Source of the DNA: MWH-TA3 sp044353905
GTDB lineage: Bacteria > Actinomycetota > Actinomycetes > Actinomycetales > Microbacteriaceae
Direction: 5' to 3'
DNA length: 64,000 bases
Assembly: GCA_044353905.1 (NCBI GenBank)
Contig: JBILBA010000001.1
Coordinates: forward strand, 62,001 to 126,000
A program made the position numbers and the translations under genes. This document shows, one piece after another, positions 43,211 to 51,576 of the stretch (the first letter of the stretch is position 1; every line of letters starts with the position of its first letter). The notes below the pieces were generated by a model, which was not told where the DNA came from, did no database searches, and saw only the letters and a list, made by a program, of their open reading frames with translations.

Positions 43211-43963
43211 ATGAACGACAACGTCATGGCAAACCTTTTTACCGACCTCGACCGCTCGGGCCCAATCCCGCTCTACTACCAAGTGGAGCAGCGGATTGAA
43301 AAGGCGATCATGGAAGGCGCACTCCCCGCGGGTGCTCGCCTCGAAAACGAAGTTGCACTCGGTGAACGGCTGAACCTCAGCCGACCGACGATTCGTCGTG
43401 CGATTCAAGACCTCGTCGACAAGGGGCTGCTGGTTCGTCGCCGTGGCGTCGGAACGCAAGTTGTTCATGGCCGAGTTACGCGCGGTGTCGAACTCACGTC
43501 CCTTTTTGACGACCTCAACAAAGGCAAACAGAAACCGACGACGCAACTCCTGTTTTACTCGGCGGACAAAGCGAGCGACACAGTGGCCGATCGTCTCGGA
43601 GTCCCTCTCGGCTCGCCGGTGTTGCACATCCGTCGTCTTCGGATCGCTAACGGCGTGCCCGTCGCGGTTCTCGAAAACTGGCTGCCCGAACACTTCCTCG
43701 ACATTTCCGAAAGCGAACTGTCCGTGCGGGGACTATACGAAATTCTTCGAGATCGTGGCGTCACGATCCGAGTCGCCAAACAAAAAATCGGCGCACGCAC
43801 CGCCAACGCGGTCGAAGCGGGACACCTGGACATCGATCGCGGTGCGGCGTTGCTCACGATGGAGCGCGCGGCCTTCGATAACTCGGGGGTGGGCATCGAA
43901 TTCGGTTCGCACTATTACCGGCCCGACCTGTATTCGTTCGAAGTCACCTTGGTCGAAAAGTAA
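43211..43963 (+). CDS. GntR/HutC-family transcriptional regulator, probable inositol-cluster repressor
   Basis: A 250-residue regulator. The N-terminal winged helix-turn-helix (about residues 15-85) includes PIPLYYQVEQRIEKAI, RLENEVALGERLNLSRPTIRRA and VRRRGVGTQVV. The C-terminal UTRA ligand domain follows. ATG at 43211 with AGGAAGG seven bases upstream. It lies next to and converges on a sugar ABC importer and inositol catabolic genes, so it probably senses inositol or a phosphorylated or keto derivative. Confidence 0.88.
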   Translation: MNDNVMANLFTDLDRSGPIPLYYQVEQRIEKAIMEGALPAGARLENEVALGERLNLSRPTIRRAIQDLVDKGLLVRRRGVGTQVVHGRVTRGVELTSLFDDLNKGKQKPTTQLLFYSADKASDTVADRLGVPLGSPVLHIRRLRIANGVPVAVLENWLPEHFLDISESELSVRGLYEILRDRGVTIRVAKQKIGARTANAVEAGHLDIDRGAALLTMERAAFDNSGVGIEFGSHYYRPDLYSFEVTLVEK

Positions 43964-43975
43964 CGGTTAAACCAG

Positions 43976-44005
43976 AAAGCGGCGCGGGTTTCCCCACGCC
44001 GCTTT
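43976..44005. terminator. Bidirectional terminator between GntR gene and ABC importer
   Basis: Arms AAAGCGGCGCGGG and CCCACGCCGCTTT (one mismatch in 13) around a TTTC loop. Run ends in AAA/TTT, so it can serve both converging genes. Confidence 0.75.
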
Positions 44006-44018
44006 GCTGTATCCGAAT

Positions 44019-44819
44019 CTAGTCCTGACGGATGACGCTGATTTCGTGGGTCAGCGTGTCGAGCTCGGCTCCACCCGCCATCGCCTGAATCAACTCGTCG
44101 AGTTGGACTTTCTCGCGCACGAACGACGCGGTCATGCGACCGCGGTTGAGCAGGTAGAAGTGGTCACCGACGAGGAACGCGTGGTGCGGGTTGTGGGTGA
44201 TGAAAATCACCGCAACCCCGCGTTCGCGCGCGGCCAGGATGTACTTCAACACGATTCCCGACTGGCGAACGCCGAGCGCGCTCGTGGGTTCGTCGAGGAT
44301 CAGCACGTTGGCACCGAAGTACACCGCACGAGCAATCGCGACGGCCTGACGCTCACCACCCGAGAGGGTGCCGATCGCCTGGTTCGTGTCGCGAAGGTCA
44401 ATCCCCATGTTCATGAGTTCGGTCTTTGCGGTTTCTTTCGCGAATTTTGTGTCCAGAATTCCGAGGGGCTTCCACCACTTCTTGGGTTCGTTCCCGAGGA
44501 AGAAGTTACGCCAGACCGACATCAACGGAACAGTGGCAAGGTCTTGGAACACCGTCGCGATGCCCTTTGCCATCGCGTCACGCGGCGAATTGAACTCGGT
44601 CTTTTGCCCCGAGAGAGTGAACTCACCTTCGCTCTGCTGGTGAACCCCCGACAGAATCTTGATGAGGGTGGATTTTCCGGCACCGTTGTCACCCAGAACA
44701 CACGTGACTTGTCCCGGGTAAACCGCAAGGTCTACGTCGCGAAGCGCGACGACGTTCCCGAAGGACTTTCCGACACCCTTGAGTTCGAGGACCGGCTCGA
44801 CTGATTTCTTGGCGTTCAT
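44019..44819 (-). CDS. Sugar/inositol ABC transporter ATP-binding protein
   Basis: A 266-residue single-domain ATPase of the FrcA/ribose-xylose type. Walker A LGDNGAGKST (near 42-51), signature LSGGERQAVAIARA and Walker B LILDEPTSALG. Carbohydrate importers often have double ATPases (RbsA); the single-domain form would act as a homodimer. ATGA overlap with the permease gene. Last gene of binding protein - permease - ATPase. Confidence 0.92.
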   Translation of the reverse strand: MNAKKSVEPVLELKGVGKSFGNVVALRDVDLAVYPGQVTCVLGDNGAGKSTLIKILSGVHQQSEGEFTLSGQKTEFNSPRDAMAKGIATVFQDLATVPLMSVWRNFFLGNEPKKWWKPLGILDTKFAKETAKTELMNMGIDLRDTNQAIGTLSGGERQAVAIARAVYFGANVLILDEPTSALGVRQSGIVLKYILAARERGVAVIFITHNPHHAFLVGDHFYLLNRGRMTASFVREKVQLDELIQAMAGGAELDTLTHEISVIRQD

Positions 44820-45856
44820 TTACGGGCTCCCTTCGCTTGCTTCGACAGCCAGGTGTTGACCAACACTGCGAGGAAGAGGATGACACCGAGGAATGTCGAC
44901 ACCCAGTCCTGATCCCACAGAGCGTATGGGATGCCGATCGCGGCGAATCCCATGATGACGGCACCGATCGATGCTCCGATTGCCGAGCCGGCACCACCGT
45001 TGAGGAGAGTCCCACCAACCGCCGCGGCGATGATGTAGTAGAACTCTTGACCGATTCCCTGCCCAGCCTGCATACCGCGCAGTTCGAGGAGAGTCATGCA
45101 GCCGACGAGCGCGGCCGCGACCGAGGTCAGAACGAAGAGCGTGATCTTGGTTCGAGCAACCGGGACGCCCGCGTTGCGGGCAGCGTTGGGGTCACCACCG
45201 GATGCGAAAATCCAGTTTCCGAACGTCGTTCTCGTCAACAGCCAGGTCGCAAAGATGGTGAATCCAATCCACCACACCACCGAGATCTGGAAAGACGCTC
45301 CGCCGAATTCGATCTTTGTTGCGAACCAACTGCGAGCGGATTCAAAGCCGTCACCCGTGTCGACGCCATCGACGCGGACTGTTCCGGTCAGAAGCTTCGT
45401 GACGGCGAGGTTGATTCCCTTGAGAACGAAGAAGGTCGCGAGCGTCACGATAAATGACGGCAGCCCCGTTTTTATGACCAGATACCCGTTGGCGAGCCCG
45501 ACGAATGCGGCGAACACCAAGGTTGTCAACAGCGCGGGCCACACGCCCATTCCTGCTTCGCTGATGAGGTTTCCCATCAAGAGCCCTGCGCTACCCACCA
45601 TGACACCCGACGAGAGGTCGAACTCTCCGGCGATCATGAGAAGCGCGACGAAAATCGAAACGATGCCGATGGGGGCGGCGAACTTAGTCCAACCCGCCGC
45701 ACCTTGAAGTTGTGCGAACTGTCCCGTCGTGTCGACGATGGCAAAGACGGTAAAAATGACAAGCGCTCCGATGAGGGCGCCCAATTCGGGGCGACGAAGT
45801 GCTTTGGTGAAGAGCGAAACGCGTTGAATGCGTTCATCTGTTTTGACAGCGGTCAT
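44816..45856 (-). CDS. Sugar/inositol ABC transporter permease
   Basis: A 346-residue permease of the BPD_transp_2 (RbsC/IatP-like) family, about ten helices, with FDLSSGVMVG, ATFFVLKGINLA, ASGGDPNAARNAG and the long AAVGGTLLNGGAGSAIGASIGA segment typical of the family. The ATG at 45856 has AGGTGG eight bases upstream; a GTG four codons earlier is the alternative. It lies downstream of the binding-protein gene and an attenuator-like hairpin. Confidence 0.92.
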   Translation of the reverse strand: MTAVKTDERIQRVSLFTKALRRPELGALIGALVIFTVFAIVDTTGQFAQLQGAAGWTKFAAPIGIVSIFVALLMIAGEFDLSSGVMVGSAGLLMGNLISEAGMGVWPALLTTLVFAAFVGLANGYLVIKTGLPSFIVTLATFFVLKGINLAVTKLLTGTVRVDGVDTGDGFESARSWFATKIEFGGASFQISVVWWIGFTIFATWLLTRTTFGNWIFASGGDPNAARNAGVPVARTKITLFVLTSVAAALVGCMTLLELRGMQAGQGIGQEFYYIIAAAVGGTLLNGGAGSAIGASIGAVIMGFAAIGIPYALWDQDWVSTFLGVILFLAVLVNTWLSKQAKGARK

Positions 45857-45903
45857 CGTTGACACCACCTTTCTAATTACATCAGTCTACAAATAAAAGG
45901 AGA

Positions 45904-45935
45904 GCGGCTGGCACCGGTTTCCCTGCGCCAGCCGC
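45904..45935 (-). terminator. Attenuator-like hairpin after the sugar-binding protein gene
   Basis: GCGGCTGGC and GCCAGCCGC form a 9-bp stem that extends inwards with GC-rich pairs to a GAAA loop. On the minus strand it is followed by TCTCCTTTTATTTG. It probably lets part of transcription continue into permease and ATPase genes. Confidence 0.65.
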
Positions 45936-45955
45936 CCCCTTTGTAGTGCTTGAGA

Positions 45956-46924
45956 CTAGCGCGTACCTGCTGCGACCAGTTCCATGACCTTGTCTACGTT
46001 GTCCGCGGTAACGAAACCAGGACCGGTGTAGATGGGGAGTCCACCACCGAGCTCGTGAGCGTTGGTGATGTTGAGGAACAAGAGGACAACCGACATGTAG
46101 CCCTGAGCGTACTGCTGCTGGTCTACGGCGAAGGCCATCTTTCCGTCCTTGATTGCGGTGAGTGCGTCAGCCGACATGTCGACGGTACCAATGATCGCGT
46201 TGCGACCAGTGTTGTCCGAAGCAACGAGAGCTGCACCGGTTGCGATGTCTGCGTTGAGCGCGAAGATGCCGTCGATGGCCGAGTCGGCCTCGAGTGCAGC
46301 CTGGATCTTGGCAGCCGAACCAGCGAGGTCAGCGAGTCCACCATCGATGTTGAAGTCAATAACTTCACCCGAGAAGGTCTCACGTGCACCCTGGCAACGG
46401 TCGGTCAGACCCGAGTTCGCTGCTTCCTGAATGGGGCAGAGAATCTTGGTTGCACCGAGGTCGTTGAAGCGAAGTCCAGCTTCGCGTCCAGCAACGATTT
46501 CGTCCTGACCAACGTGCGTGAACGCACCGAGGTCGCGGAACACCGACGAACCGGAGTTCATCGTGACGGTGGGGATACCAGCGTCGGCAGCGGCGAGCAT
46601 GGCGTCCTTGATGGCGTCAGCATCGGGAGCCGAAGCTGCGATACCCTGACATCCACCCGAGATGCCGGCTTCGATGGTCGAAGCCTGCTTGGCCGAGTCG
46701 TTCGTCGATCCTTGGTAGTCAACCGTGATACCGAGGTCTGCGGCAGCAGCTTCGGCACCAGCCTGAGCAACCGACCAGAACGTTCCACCGTCACCATGCG
46801 TGTAAACACAGATCTTGATGTCGGCGTTGCCGCCTTCAGCTCCGGCGTCTCCACCGGTGCTAGCGCAGCCCGCGAGTGCGAGCGATGATACTGCGGCGAG
46901 TGCCGCGAATTTCTTCCAGGACAT
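45956..46924 (-). CDS. Sugar/inositol ABC transporter substrate-binding lipoprotein
   Basis: A 322-residue periplasmic-binding-protein-type-1 family member. The signal SWKKFAALAAVSSLALAGC ends in lipobox LAG/C near residue 20. The mature part starts IKICVYTHGDGGTFWSVAQ, with NDSAKQASTIEAGISGGC and a C-terminal QQYAQGYMSV segment, as in ribose/inositol binders. ATG at 46924 with AGAGAGG five bases upstream. Adjacent inositol genes suggest myo-inositol as ligand. Confidence 0.9.
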   Translation of the reverse strand: MSWKKFAALAAVSSLALAGCASTGGDAGAEGGNADIKICVYTHGDGGTFWSVAQAGAEAAAADLGITVDYQGSTNDSAKQASTIEAGISGGCQGIAASAPDADAIKDAMLAAADAGIPTVTMNSGSSVFRDLGAFTHVGQDEIVAGREAGLRFNDLGATKILCPIQEAANSGLTDRCQGARETFSGEVIDFNIDGGLADLAGSAAKIQAALEADSAIDGIFALNADIATGAALVASDNTGRNAIIGTVDMSADALTAIKDGKMAFAVDQQQYAQGYMSVVLLFLNITNAHELGGGLPIYTGPGFVTADNVDKVMELVAAGTR

Positions 46925-46979
46925 TGAAGCCTCTCTTCCTTGAGTTTTAATTGTCCTTCGTGCATCTAGGGCGATGCAC

Positions 46980-46997
46980 GACATAAGTAACTATGTC
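46980..46997. promoter_or_regulatory. Perfect dyad in the divergent promoter region of importer and iolE-like gene
   Basis: GACATA-AGTAAC-TATGTC, a 6-6-6 inverted repeat between the binding-protein gene (start 46924) and the iolE-like gene (start 47104). A candidate operator. Its half-site differs from the TTGT-N4-ACAA sites, so another regulator, or CRP-like control, is possible. The rest of the 179-base gap contains a second weak dyad TGAG-N9-CTCA near 47007. Confidence 0.5.
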
Positions 46998-47103
46998 ATA
47001 TCAAATGAGAGTTATAGACTCACATTTAGTCACCGTTACCCAAATGATACTTACCCAATCGTCCCGCGAAAACAGCTGGACCGCCGAAAGGAAAAACGCC
47101 ATT

Positions 47104-47976
47104 ATGAGCGCAAAAATCGCTGGTGCACCCATCTCCTGGGGTGTCATTGAAGTACCCGATTGGGGTCACCAGATGAGCCAAGACCGAGTCCTCAGCGAAA
47201 TGACGGAACTCGGCTACAGCGCGTGCGAATTCGGCCCGTTGGGATTCCTGCCCGTCGAGGCGGCCGGCCGCGTCGCAACTCTTCGCGAACACGGACTGAC
47301 TGCTGTTGGCGGATTCGTTCCTGTTGTCCTTCACAATGCTGCCCATGACCCAAAGCCCGAGATTCGCGCCGAACTCGAGGTGTTCAAGGCTGCCGGCGCC
47401 GAGGCCATGGTGCTCGCCGCGAGTACCGGCATCGACGGCTACGACAACCGACCCGTCCTTAGTGACGCCGAATGGCAGACGCTGTTCACGAACCTCACCG
47501 AGCTCGAGGCACTCGCCGCCGAATACGGAATTCTCGCGGTCATCCACCCCCACATGGGAACCATCATCGAATCGGCGGAGGACGTCGCGCGCGTGCTCGC
47601 CGGGACGTCGATCGGTTTCTGCCTCGACACCGGACACATGCTTATCGGCGGAGCCGACCCGGTCACATTTGCTCGGGATCACGCGAACCGCGTCAAGCAC
47701 GTTCACGCCAAGGACGTCAACCTCGCGCTGGCGAACAAAGTGAAGTCCGGCGAATGGAGCTACTACGAGGGAGTTGCCGCCGGAATGTACGTGCCGCTCG
47801 GTCAGGGTGACGTCGATGTCGCGGCGATCGTGCGCTCTCTCGAGGCCGCGGGATTCACCGGTTGGTACGTCCTCGAACAGGACTACGTTGTAACCGCCGA
47901 ACCGGCGGAAGGCGAAGGACCGATCATCGACGCCAAAGCAAGCGTTACCTATCTGCGTTCCCTGCTCGGCGAATAA
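47104..47976 (+). CDS. iolE: IolE-like inosose dehydratase / sugar phosphate isomerase-epimerase TIM barrel
   Basis: A 290-residue AP-endonuclease-2-type TIM barrel. The start KIAGAPISWGVIEVPDWGHQ matches 2-keto-myo-inositol dehydratases; metal ligands are expected in the barrel at HPHMGT, CLDTGHML, HVHAKDVN and the final EQDYV. It would remove water from 2-keto-myo-inositol in inositol breakdown. ATG at 47104 with GAAAGGA about ten bases upstream. It is divergent from the importer and next to the iolG-like gene. IolH is the main alternative. Confidence 0.8.
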   Translation: MSAKIAGAPISWGVIEVPDWGHQMSQDRVLSEMTELGYSACEFGPLGFLPVEAAGRVATLREHGLTAVGGFVPVVLHNAAHDPKPEIRAELEVFKAAGAEAMVLAASTGIDGYDNRPVLSDAEWQTLFTNLTELEALAAEYGILAVIHPHMGTIIESAEDVARVLAGTSIGFCLDTGHMLIGGADPVTFARDHANRVKHVHAKDVNLALANKVKSGEWSYYEGVAAGMYVPLGQGDVDVAAIVRSLEAAGFTGWYVLEQDYVVTAEPAEGEGPIIDAKASVTYLRSLLGE

Positions 47977-47984
47977 CGACTTAC

Positions 47985-48020
47985 GACGAACGGCCCGAGG
48001 GTTTCCTCGGGCCGTTCGTC
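47985..48020. terminator. Perfect 16-bp hairpin between converging iolE-like and iolG-like genes
   Basis: Arms GACGAACGGCCCGAGG and CCTCGGGCCGTTCGTC with a GTTT loop. It occupies most of the 52-base gap. There is no U-run on either side, but position and strength indicate a bidirectional terminator. Confidence 0.75.
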
Positions 48021-48028
48021 ATTAACAG

Positions 48029-49036
48029 TTAGAGCTTGCCGTCGACCGAGACGGACTTCCCGGTTCGAGCCGATTCCGTGGCGGCGTCCGCGAGTACCAA
48101 AGCGGCCCGGCCGTCGTCGAACGTCGGGTTGTAGTTCTTCCCGTCGCGAATTCCGTCGAGGAACAGCGCAAGTTCACGTCGGTACGACACCGCGTATCGA
48201 ACGAGGAATGCGTCGATGAACGGCTCGGCCTGTCCGGTTCCGGTGGCGTCGTATTTCTGCACCGTCGTCGGAGACACGTTGTGGGCGTGGAACATCGCTT
48301 TGTCCCCGAACGCCTCGAGGCGCTGGTCGTAGCCGTAGGCCGAGTGGCGCGAGTTGACGATGACGATGATCTCTCCGCCGCGACCGCGCATCGTGACCGA
48401 CACCGAGTCGTAGTCGTTCTCGGCTTTGATGTCGTCGCTGAAGACGTTTGTGCCGGCCGCGTAAACGTCGACGATGTCGGGCACGAAGTACCGCGCCATA
48501 TCAAAATCGTGAATCGTCATGTCACGGAAGATTCCGCCCGAAACCGCGATGTAGGCGCGCGGCGCGGGGCCGGGGTCGCGCGACAGAATAACGAGCTGTT
48601 CGAGTTTGCCCGCTTCGCCAGCGGCGACTCGCTTCTGGATCGATTCGAACTGCGGGTCGAAACGTCGGTTGAAACCGATCGCGATGTGCACGTTCGCCGC
48701 GTTCGCTTTGTCGCGAAGCTTTTCGACCTTGGCGATGTCGAGGTCGATGGGCTTTTCGCACAGGACGTGGATTCCGGCGTCAATCGCGCGGTCAATCATG
48801 TCGAGGTGTGTGGGCGTGGGTGATGCGACGACGATGACGTCGACCTCGCCTGAGGCAAAAACGTCTTCCGGTTCCGCGGTGACCTTTCCCCCGAACTCTG
48901 CCGCGAGCGCCGTCGCACCGTCAATAAACGGGTCGCAAATCCATGCGAGGTTAGCGCCCTTAGTGTCGGCGATACTTCCCGCGTGCACCTGGCCGATTCG
49001 GCCCGAACCGATGAGTCCGATATTGAGATCGCTCAC
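48029..49036 (-). CDS. iolG: Gfo/Idh/MocA oxidoreductase, probable inositol 2-dehydrogenase
   Basis: A 335-residue NAD-dependent dehydrogenase. The Rossmann start is IGLIGSGRIGQVHAGSI, with the family EKPIDLD motif (catalytic lysine near residue 92), and HDFDMARYFV supplies the conserved Asp/His pair. It would oxidise myo-inositol (or scyllo/chiro isomers) to the keto form, feeding the iolE-like enzyme. GTG start at 49036 with AAAGGA seven bases upstream. A candidate operator (49051-49062) lies 15 bases before the start. Confidence 0.85.
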   Translation of the reverse strand: MSDLNIGLIGSGRIGQVHAGSIADTKGANLAWICDPFIDGATALAAEFGGKVTAEPEDVFASGEVDVIVVASPTPTHLDMIDRAIDAGIHVLCEKPIDLDIAKVEKLRDKANAANVHIAIGFNRRFDPQFESIQKRVAAGEAGKLEQLVILSRDPGPAPRAYIAVSGGIFRDMTIHDFDMARYFVPDIVDVYAAGTNVFSDDIKAENDYDSVSVTMRGRGGEIIVIVNSRHSAYGYDQRLEAFGDKAMFHAHNVSPTTVQKYDATGTGQAEPFIDAFLVRYAVSYRRELALFLDGIRDGKNYNPTFDDGRAALVLADAATESARTGKSVSVDGKL

Positions 49037-49050
49037 AGCGTTCCTTTCGA

Positions 49051-49062
49051 TTGTTAGGACAA
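49051..49062. promoter_or_regulatory. Candidate GntR operator between iolG-like and epimerase genes
   Basis: TTGT-TAGG-ACAA, a perfect 4-4-4 dyad. It shares the ten bases TGTTAGGACA with the site at 53453 before iolC. Located in the divergent promoter region, so it could control both directions. Confidence 0.55.
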
Positions 49063-49101
49063 ACCTACAATATAGATACGAGCGAACCCGAGGGAGACCC
49101 C

Positions 49102-50064
49102 ATGGCACGGATTGCGATCACCGGCTCGACGGGATTCGTCGGGAGCAACATCTCTGAAACCCTGCTCATGCTGGGGCACTCGGTCGTCGGGCTTACCCGA
49201 AACGGATCCGTCCATGCCGCGTCGTGGCCCCTGGTCGACGTTGACTATTCCTCTGACGAATCGATTTCACACGCACTCGATGGCGTGGATGCGGTTGTTC
49301 ACTGCGCGATTGCGGACGACTTTCGCCGCTTGCTCAACAACCGGGCAGCCGCGTACGACAATTACGTTGCGCTAACCGAACGGCTCGCCCGCATCGCCGA
49401 CGCTAACGGGCAGAAGTTCATTTTCATCTCGACCGACTGGGTGATGGACGGAACGGGACATCGTGAGATCGAATCCAATCATGGCAACGCCATCAACTAT
49501 TACGGATACCTGAAAGGCCTCGCCGAACAAGCCGTTCACAGTTCACTGGAGGGTCGCGGTGTCGTCGCTCGAGTAGCGGGAGTCATGGGACGTCACCGAA
49601 TCGCCGAAGCGCCGAGGCTGCAGGACGTCGGCTTCGGGTTTTATGTCGACACCCTCGTGCGGGCACTTCGCGCCGGGAACGAGTTTCAGGTCTGGGGCGG
49701 TCCCAACGTCAACCAGATCACGACACCGTCCCTCGCGTCCGAAGCCGGTGCTCAAATCGCTCGAATCATCGCGCGAGACGCGACGGGCACGTTTCACCTC
49801 GTCGGTGACACTGCGGTGACACGCATGGAACTCGCCTACGCAACCTGTGACGTGTTCGACCTACCGCGCCACCTAATTACCGAGGGTGAGCCACCCGCGG
49901 CGGAACTGTTCCCTGGCCCGGTCCCCGTGGATTCGAGCCTCGCTAACGAGCACACCAAATCAGTGCTCGGTCTCGGCCCACAGCCACTCCACGACATCTT
50001 GAACGCATTCCGCCGCGAAATCGATGGCGGAACGGTGAGTCCCCTGACGACCAGCGAAAACTAG
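49102..50064 (+). CDS. NAD-dependent epimerase/dehydratase (RfbD-like SDR)
   Basis: A 320-residue extended short-chain dehydrogenase. Nucleotide motif ITGSTGFVGSN (residues 5-15), a Ser/Thr region IFISTDWVMDG, and catalytic YYGYLKGLAEQ (Tyr-x3-Lys). It resembles dTDP-4-dehydrorhamnose reductase-type enzymes. ATG at 49102 with GGGAGA upstream. It sits inside the inositol cluster opposite a candidate operator, yet no standard iol pathway step needs it; it may act on another cyclitol or sugar. Overlaps mmsA by four bases at the 3' ends. Confidence 0.82.
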   Translation: MARIAITGSTGFVGSNISETLLMLGHSVVGLTRNGSVHAASWPLVDVDYSSDESISHALDGVDAVVHCAIADDFRRLLNNRAAAYDNYVALTERLARIADANGQKFIFISTDWVMDGTGHREIESNHGNAINYYGYLKGLAEQAVHSSLEGRGVVARVAGVMGRHRIAEAPRLQDVGFGFYVDTLVRALRAGNEFQVWGGPNVNQITTPSLASEAGAQIARIIARDATGTFHLVGDTAVTRMELAYATCDVFDLPRHLITEGEPPAAELFPGPVPVDSSLANEHTKSVLGLGPQPLHDILNAFRREIDGGTVSPLTTSEN

Positions 50065-51554
50065 TTCTGGGGGAAGCCCAGGTTGATTCCGCCGTGGCTC
50101 GGGTCGAGCCAACGAGATGTCATGGTCTTTTCTTGCGTGAAGAAGTTGAAACCATACATTCCGTGGGCCTTCGAGTCACCGAAGAGTGACGACTTCCAGC
50201 CGCCGAACGAATAGTAGGCAACCGGGACGGGGATGGGAACGTTGATTCCGATCATGCCGACCTGGACTTCGTTCTGGAATCGACGTGCAGCTCCACCGTC
50301 ATTCGTGAAGATCGCGGTTCCGTTTCCGAAGGCACCGGAGTTGATGAGAGCCACGCCCTCGTCGAACGTCTTGACGCGAACAATGGACAAAACTGGTCCA
50401 AAGATTTCTTCGGTGTACACCTTCGAGGTCGTCGGCACCTTGTCAATCAGCGTGGGTCCGAGCCAGAAACCGTTGGGGTCACCGTCGACCTCGATACCGC
50501 GGCCATCGACGACCACGTCGGCTCCGTCCGCAATCGCGATGTCGATGTACGACGCGACCTTGTCGCGGTGCTGTTCCGTGACGAGCGGTCCCATGTCGCA
50601 CGAACGACGACCGTCACCGATGACCAGCGAGCGCATGCGCTCGGTGATCTTCTCGATGAGCACGTCGGCAACGGGCTCGACAGCGACGACGACCGAGATC
50701 GCCATGCAGCGCTCACCCGCCGAACCAAATCCAGCGTTAATCGCCGAGTCCGCCACGAGGTCGAGGTCGGCATCGGGCAGGACGAGCATGTGGTTCTTTG
50801 CTCCACCGAGTGCCTGTACGCGCTTGCCGTGCTTGGCGCCGGTCTCGTACACGTACTGAGCGATGGGCGTCGACCCGACGAACGAAATCGCGTGAACGCG
50901 GGGGTCGGTCAGCAATCCGTCAACGGATTCCTTGTCCCCGTTGAGAACCGTGAAGACACCGTCGGGAAGACCGGCTTCCTTCCACAACTCGCCGAGCCAA
51001 ATGGCGGCCGACGGGTCCTTCTCGGAAGGCTTGAGGACGACGGTGTTGCCCGCGGCGATCGCGACGGGGAAGAACCACATCGGGACCATGGCGGGGAAGT
51101 TGAAGGGCGAGATGACGCCGACGACGCCGAGGGGCTGGCGGATCGAATAGACATCGACACCGGTCGACGCGTTCTCGGTGTACGAGCCCTTGACGAGGTG
51201 AGGAACACCACACGCGAACTCGACGACTTCTTGACCACGCGAAATCTCGCCGAGGGCGTCCGAAAGGACCTTGCCGTGTTCGGCGGTCAGAATTTCCGCG
51301 AGTTCGCCCTTCTTGGCGTTGAGCAATTCACGGAAGTTGAACAGGATCGCTTGGCGACGAGCAATCGAGGTGTCACGCCATTCGGGATACGCCGCATGAG
51401 CGGTGGCGATTGCTTTCTCGATGTCGGCCTGGTTGGCGAGGACAACACGCTTGGTTTCCTTGCCGAGGGCCGGGTCGTAGACGGGTGCGGTGCGGTCGGT
51501 CGTTCCGTTGTCGCGAGCTCCGCTGATCCAGTGTGGGACGGTGTTGTTGGTCAT
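50061..51554 (-). CDS. mmsA/iolA: CoA-acylating methylmalonate-semialdehyde dehydrogenase
   Basis: Converts malonate semialdehyde (inositol route) or methylmalonate semialdehyde (valine route) to acetyl- or propionyl-CoA. The 497-residue aldehyde dehydrogenase has the MmsA-type FNFPAMVPMWFFPVAIA segment and the catalytic Cys in GSAGERCMAIS. The C-terminal FFTQEKTMTSRW is characteristic of the MmsA branch. ATG at 51554 with AAAGGA upstream. Its position between iolC, the aldolase-like gene and iolG supports the inositol role. Confidence 0.93.
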   Translation of the reverse strand: MTNNTVPHWISGARDNGTTDRTAPVYDPALGKETKRVVLANQADIEKAIATAHAAYPEWRDTSIARRQAILFNFRELLNAKKGELAEILTAEHGKVLSDALGEISRGQEVVEFACGVPHLVKGSYTENASTGVDVYSIRQPLGVVGVISPFNFPAMVPMWFFPVAIAAGNTVVLKPSEKDPSAAIWLGELWKEAGLPDGVFTVLNGDKESVDGLLTDPRVHAISFVGSTPIAQYVYETGAKHGKRVQALGGAKNHMLVLPDADLDLVADSAINAGFGSAGERCMAISVVVAVEPVADVLIEKITERMRSLVIGDGRRSCDMGPLVTEQHRDKVASYIDIAIADGADVVVDGRGIEVDGDPNGFWLGPTLIDKVPTTSKVYTEEIFGPVLSIVRVKTFDEGVALINSGAFGNGTAIFTNDGGAARRFQNEVQVGMIGINVPIPVPVAYYSFGGWKSSLFGDSKAHGMYGFNFFTQEKTMTSRWLDPSHGGINLGFPQN

Positions 51555-51576
51555 GTTTGTTCCTTTTTCCTAAAGT

